From: Rubeoparvulum massiliense
GTDB lineage: Bacteria > Bacillota > Bacilli > Rubeoparvulales > Rubeoparvulaceae
Assembly (NCBI RefSeq): GCF_001049895.1
Contig: NZ_CVPE01000005.1
Coordinates: 186,001 to 250,000, forward strand
Direction: 5' to 3'
DNA: 64,000 bases
Position numbers and translations under genes: made by a program. This document shows positions 60,045-64,000 of the stretch, piece by piece. Each line of letters begins with the position of its first letter. Positions within the stretch are counted from its first letter, which is position 1. Below the pieces are notes generated by a model. The model worked only from the letters and a program-made list of their open reading frames with translations. It did no database searches and was not told the DNA's origin.

Positions 60045-61038
60045 AAAATATCATATCTAGAAACTCTTCGGTGGTGATCTTACCAAAATAACTGCCTAGA
60101 TCTACATTGACGAGACGTGCGGCAAGCGCTTCCCGATCGAAGGGACAGTTCACCAGTAATTCTTCCAATTGACTGATATCGTTCTGGGCAAAGAAGTCCC
60201 CAAAGATACGACAGGTTTGAATCATGTTCCCCTCCACATGGAGGCGGAGATCGATCTCTCCGATGGGGAAGCGTTGGCGATGTTGCACGTTAAAAGCAGG
60301 CGATTCTCCGAAATTCCACTCCCATTTTTGGTAGCGTTCCCGTGAGATAGCCATGATCTTTTCCCAATCTTCATCCCCTAACTGATAGCGCGGAATTGCT
60401 TTCAAATCATCCGTCTGGAAGATGGATTTGAGAATGGTCTGACGAAACTGCTCCATACTCATGGGCTCTGTCAAATAATCATAGATATTGGCCACACGGC
60501 TCCGAATCGATTTAATCCCTTTGGAGGCGATCTTATCCCCCTTTACCTTGAGGGCTTGTACCACATCATCCAAATTGGTATTGAACATCAGGGTCCCGTG
60601 GCTAAACATGCGCCCGCCTGTAAAGAATTGTGCATTACCTGAAATCTTTTTGCCTTCAACAAGGATATCATTACGGCCGCTTAGCTCAGCAGGTACTCCC
60701 AGCTGATGTAAGGCTTCTGTCACAGGCTGTGTAAACTTCGCGAAGTTATGGAAACTCTCGCCATCATCTCTGGTAATAAAGCTAAAGTTCAAATTACCTA
60801 GATCATGATAAACAGCACCACCTCCAGAGAGGCGACGTACCACATGAATGCCATGATCTTTTACATAACGATCATTGATCTCTTCTACCGTATTCTGATG
60901 CTTGCCAATGATGATGGAGGGTTCATTGATATAAAACAATAGATAGGTTTCATCCAATGGCAGATGCTTTAACGCATACTCCTCAATTGCTAAATTGATC
61001 CGAGGATCTGTCACATGTTCATTATCGATGAATCGCAC
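60043..61038 (-). CDS. lplA: Lipoate-protein ligase
   Basis: Attaches free lipoate (via lipoyl-AMP) to E2 and GcvH domains. 331 residues: EPSIIIGKHQNTVEEINDRY, VVRRLSGGGAVYHDLGNLNF (RRLSGGGAVYHD signature), DILVEGKKISGNAQFFTGGR with the conserved Lys, FSHGTLMFNTNLDDVVQALK, and a C-terminal accessory domain. Length matches bacterial LplA with fused C-domain. Starts at GTG 61038 with GGGGAA close before it. Confidence 0.93.
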   Translation of the reverse strand: MRFIDNEHVTDPRINLAIEEYALKHLPLDETYLLFYINEPSIIIGKHQNTVEEINDRYVKDHGIHVVRRLSGGGAVYHDLGNLNFSFITRDDGESFHNFAKFTQPVTEALHQLGVPAELSGRNDILVEGKKISGNAQFFTGGRMFSHGTLMFNTNLDDVVQALKVKGDKIASKGIKSIRSRVANIYDYLTEPMSMEQFRQTILKSIFQTDDLKAIPRYQLGDEDWEKIMAISRERYQKWEWNFGESPAFNVQHRQRFPIGEIDLRLHVEGNMIQTCRIFGDFFAQNDISQLEELLVNCPFDREALAARLVNVDLGSYFGKITTEEFLDMIF

Positions 61039-61092
61039 ACTTCCCCACTCCCTCTATTCTCGATTCCTATTTCTGTTCTTTTCCCTCTTCTG

Positions 61093-63222
61093 TTACCTTT
61101 GCATTGCTTTTTCATTTTCTTTCTTCAGAAGCTCTTCAAATTGTGATGCTGGTATGGGTTTGCTATAGTAATAGCCTTGTACCTGATCACAGCCCTTTTC
61201 CTGAAGATACCATAACTGAGTCTGATTTTCCACACCTTCTGCAACCACCTGGAGCTTTAGGCTATGCCCCAGCGCAATCATCGCTTCTGCAATGATGGAA
61301 TCATTGGTGTTCAGATCGATCTCCTGAATAAATGAGCGATCAATCTTAAGGGAATCAATGGGGAAAAGCTTTAAGTAGCTAAGAGAGGAGTAGCCTGTAC
61401 CAAAGTCATCGATAGAGATCCTGACCCCTAAGCGGTCTAGCTGATGCAAGGTGGTGATAACCAGTTCCTGATCCTGCATGCTGATACTCTCCGTCAACTC
61501 AATATCCAAATATTCTGGCTGGAGCTGGGTCTCTTCCAATGTCTGGCTCACCATCTCCATGAGATCATGCTGAAGAAATTGACGAAGGGAAAGATTAACA
61601 CCGATCTTAATGGGAGGATAGCCAGCCTCTTGCCATGCTTTGTTCTGTCGACATGCTTCATGAAGCACCCAACGTCCGACAGGAATGATTAAGCCCGTCT
61701 CCTCTGCAATGGGAATAAACTGCAGAGGCTGGATCATCCCCTTCTCGGGGTGAATCCAACGAATCAGTGCTTCTGCACCGATGATCTTGCCTGATTGTAT
61801 GTCAACTTGAGGCTGATAATAGAGTTGAAATTGATTACTCTCCATCGCCTTTCGTAGATCTGTCTCCGTCTCTAAGCGAATCTGAGATTGACGGTTCATC
61901 CCTTGCTGATAGCAGACCGCCATATTGCCACCCTGAAACTTGGCACGATACATGGCTGCTTCTGCATTCTGTACTAATTGATTGGCTGTTGTTCCATGCT
62001 CTGGATAGGAAGCAAAACCGATACTAATATAGACATAGCACTCCTGCTCTTCTAAATAAAATGGCTGGCGTAATAAGGTTTGTAGCGAGGCAATCCGTTC
62101 TTCAATATAGTGACTATCCTGCTGTCCCGTGAAAAGCAGAAAGAACTCATCGCCACCCTTACGAGCCAACCATTCACCATCCTCAAGCCATACCTCGATC
62201 CGTTCAGCAACACTCTGTAACAGCTCATCCCCAATAAAATGACCAAAGCTGTCATTGATCAGCTTAAAGCGATCAATGTCGAAGTAGGCAAGAACAACAC
62301 GAAATTCTGGATGTTCAAATGCACGTTTAAGGATTGCAGTTAATTGCTTCTCTAGAGAGAGCATGTTGGGGAGTCCGGTTAGCATATCGTGGTACGCTAA
62401 AAACCTCAGCTTCTCCTCCTGCATCCGATGCTCTGTCACATCTCGTTGCACGCCAATATGACCACGAAAGCGACCAGCTTCATCATAGATGCAGATATAG
62501 TCCCCTTCTACCCAGATTATCGAGCCATCCATTCGACGCTCCTGGGTAATCATATGGGTCCGACCTTGCTCCAGCATCTCCCGCCAAAGCTTTCTTGCAT
62601 AGGAAAGGTGATCAGCAAAAAGCTGGGCAGGTGTTTTTCCCAGCATTTCTTCAATGGTAGTCCCATACTGATTGGCCATGGCTTGATTAATTTTCACCAG
62701 TTTTTGATTAACAAGAATATGATCCAAAAGCGCCTCTGTATCCTCTGCATGCTGCCAATCCACCGGATCCTCAAGCATCATGAAGAAACAGCCCTCTAGG
62801 CTTTGCGAGAGAAAAAGATCAAAAAAGGACTCCTGCTGTCGTAGCTTTTCTTCCAGTTGGATAGACTCCGTGGCTTCTGTAACGATGCCAATCACATCAG
62901 ATGATATATTGGATTCCTCAACACTGGTGAGCACATGATAGTAAAACCTTCCTTGATGCTCAATATGAAATTCCACATTTTCTCCGCGCAGGGTCTGTTT
63001 TACCATCTCATCAGCTTGGGCAAAATAAGATGGAGGAAGTACATCCTTTAACAGAACCTTATGGGGCAGATTGGTGGGGAGTCCAAACTCCCAAGTTAAA
63101 CCGCCTTTATTATAGAGAAGCCACAGGCATCCATCAGGATCGCGATGTATACGAAAAAAATTGTAGGGTAGATGATCGATCACTTTGATAAAGTCCTGTA
63201 GAATCATCTCATGGTTGTTCAT
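61093..63222 (-). CDS. PAS-GGDEF-EAL c-di-GMP signalling protein
   Basis: 709 residues without a clear membrane segment. Two PAS-like regions (about 5-130 and 150-275; MLGKTPAQLFADHLSYARKL, GHIGVQRDVTEH), then GGDEF (about 285-440) with an intact ARKGGDEFFLLFTG site, then EAL (about 455-700) with GAEALIRWIHPEKGMIQPLQ, KIGVNLSLRQFLQHDLMEMV, SIDDFGTGYSSLSYLKLFPI and EGVENQTQLWYLQEKGCDQV. Both catalytic sites look competent; no RxxD inhibitory site is seen before GGDEF. It follows a LuxR response regulator by 64 bases, probably one operon. Confidence 0.92.
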   Translation of the reverse strand: MNNHEMILQDFIKVIDHLPYNFFRIHRDPDGCLWLLYNKGGLTWEFGLPTNLPHKVLLKDVLPPSYFAQADEMVKQTLRGENVEFHIEHQGRFYYHVLTSVEESNISSDVIGIVTEATESIQLEEKLRQQESFFDLFLSQSLEGCFFMMLEDPVDWQHAEDTEALLDHILVNQKLVKINQAMANQYGTTIEEMLGKTPAQLFADHLSYARKLWREMLEQGRTHMITQERRMDGSIIWVEGDYICIYDEAGRFRGHIGVQRDVTEHRMQEEKLRFLAYHDMLTGLPNMLSLEKQLTAILKRAFEHPEFRVVLAYFDIDRFKLINDSFGHFIGDELLQSVAERIEVWLEDGEWLARKGGDEFFLLFTGQQDSHYIEERIASLQTLLRQPFYLEEQECYVYISIGFASYPEHGTTANQLVQNAEAAMYRAKFQGGNMAVCYQQGMNRQSQIRLETETDLRKAMESNQFQLYYQPQVDIQSGKIIGAEALIRWIHPEKGMIQPLQFIPIAEETGLIIPVGRWVLHEACRQNKAWQEAGYPPIKIGVNLSLRQFLQHDLMEMVSQTLEETQLQPEYLDIELTESISMQDQELVITTLHQLDRLGVRISIDDFGTGYSSLSYLKLFPIDSLKIDRSFIQEIDLNTNDSIIAEAMIALGHSLKLQVVAEGVENQTQLWYLQEKGCDQVQGYYYSKPIPASQFEELLKKENEKAMQR

Positions 63223-63286
63223 AGATTTCTTCCTCTTCCACTACTTTCCTCAGATTTAATGTTTCTATTGTACTATAACTTCCTGC

Positions 63287-63916
63287 TTAATTCATATCAA
63301 ATACATGGTACTTTTGGGCTATTTCTAGCCAATCACTCCGCTTCTTACTACCTAGCTTCTTACTGATGTTTTGGCGATGATTCTCTACCGTTTTTACAGC
63401 AATATTTAATTTATCCGCAATCTCCTTCTGAGTATGGCCCATGACAGTGAGGATAAAGACCTCCCGTTCCCGAGGTGTAATGGGCAGATCCCATGAGGTA
63501 CGGTCCAAGCTATTTTGGCCATGTTGAATCGTCATCTGATCGAAGACTTTATTACCTGCCATAATCAGGTCAAGAGACTGAATCAGTTCATCGCTCTTAA
63601 TGCGTTTCACGAGATAGCCATCAGCTCCATACTCATAAGCACGCTTCTGATAACCAATATCATCATACATGGAGAAGATTACAATCCTTGCACTAGGTAA
63701 TAGCTTGCGCAACTGGATCAGTGTCTGAATTCCATCCATTCCTTCAGGCATGGATAGATCAAGCAGAACCAAATCCACCTCATGGTTGGTCGCTTGTTGA
63801 ACTGCTTCTCGCCCATCTGAAGCAAACATAAAACCATCTACTGGAAATGCATCCTTCATCAATAGTGCTAACCCATCACGAACCACTTCATGATCATCAA
63901 CAATCATGACACGCAT
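63287..63916 (-). CDS. NarL/LuxR-family response regulator
   Basis: 209 residues. REC domain: MRVMIVDDHEVVRDGLALLM, phospho-Asp in VDLVLLDLSMPEGMDGIQTL, Lys in GYLVKRI. HTH LuxR domain: PITPREREVFILTVMGHTQK, IADKLNIAVKTVENHRQNIS. GAGGAGG lies eight bases before ATG 63916. Its sensor kinase is not in the window; the c-di-GMP protein downstream may be its target or co-regulated. The final 84 bases contain no feature I can support. Confidence 0.9.
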   Translation of the reverse strand: MRVMIVDDHEVVRDGLALLMKDAFPVDGFMFASDGREAVQQATNHEVDLVLLDLSMPEGMDGIQTLIQLRKLLPSARIVIFSMYDDIGYQKRAYEYGADGYLVKRIKSDELIQSLDLIMAGNKVFDQMTIQHGQNSLDRTSWDLPITPREREVFILTVMGHTQKEIADKLNIAVKTVENHRQNISKKLGSKKRSDWLEIAQKYHVFDMN

Positions 63917-64000
63917 AAACTTTCCTCCTCAAATATAGGTTCATTACTCCATACCGATAGTTTACTTAATTCAATCTCTACTTATTTAATGGGATAAATC

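Overview
The window comes from a motile, low-to-moderate G+C Firmicute of the order Bacillales. The evidence is the gene order yvyF-flgM-flgN-flgK-flgL-DUF6470-fliW-csrA and flagellin-flaG-fliD-fliS-fliT-hpf-secA, strong AAGGAGG ribosome sites, TTG/GTG starts and Bacillus-type families. The genus cannot be fixed from sequence alone. Almost everything is on the minus strand, so the text follows transcription from high to low coordinates.

Region by region: 63.9-61.1 kb holds a LuxR response regulator and a PAS-GGDEF-EAL c-di-GMP protein, followed by lipoate ligase. From 59.7 to 45.8 kb runs a long phenylacetate operon (paaABCD, EthD protein, two enoyl-CoA hydratases, aldehyde dehydrogenase, 3-hydroxyacyl-CoA dehydrogenase, thiolase), then an FMN oxidoreductase, an ABC importer of the TrpXYZ-like type, an FlK-type thioesterase and phenylalanine dehydrogenase. 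Together these suggest phenylalanine/phenylacetate catabolism; paaK, paaE and paaZ are not in the window. From 45.7 to 40.5 kb lies the late flagellar cluster ending in fliW-csrA.

In Bacillus the flagellin gene normally follows csrA. Here about 25 kb of accessory DNA (40.4-14.8 kb) separates them: an EAL protein, a YvfRSTU-like ABC exporter with its two-component system, an iron/cobalamin-type ABC importer, a spermidine synthase-like gene, a nonsense-broken Uma2 gene, two tandem copies of a class D sortase plus giant Cna/SpaA-type LPXTG adhesin, and a hybrid histidine kinase with a BTAD-type response regulator. The 30.1-40.5 kb part is seeded with a REP-like palindromic element that is translated into the ends of several proteins. 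Between the two adhesin units sits a type I toxin-antitoxin locus with an extra orphan antitoxin-like RNA.

From 14.7 to 5.5 kb are flagellin, a Maf glycosyltransferase and a pseudaminic acid pathway (pseB, pseF, pseI, a formyltransferase, pseG, pseC) in which a formyltransferase takes the place of the usual PseH acetyltransferase. From 5.4 to 0 kb are a YjfB-like protein, a CBS protein, flaG-fliD-fliS-fliT, hpf and the start of secA. A dense cluster of DnaA boxes lies upstream of hpf.

How the parts fit together: CsrA and FliW (41.1-40.5 kb) probably control flagellin translation through a leader hairpin at 14.75 kb; the Pse genes and Maf probably glycosylate flagellin; FliS/FliD/FlaG build the filament. 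The adhesins, the c-di-GMP proteins and the sensor kinases point to switching between motility and attachment.
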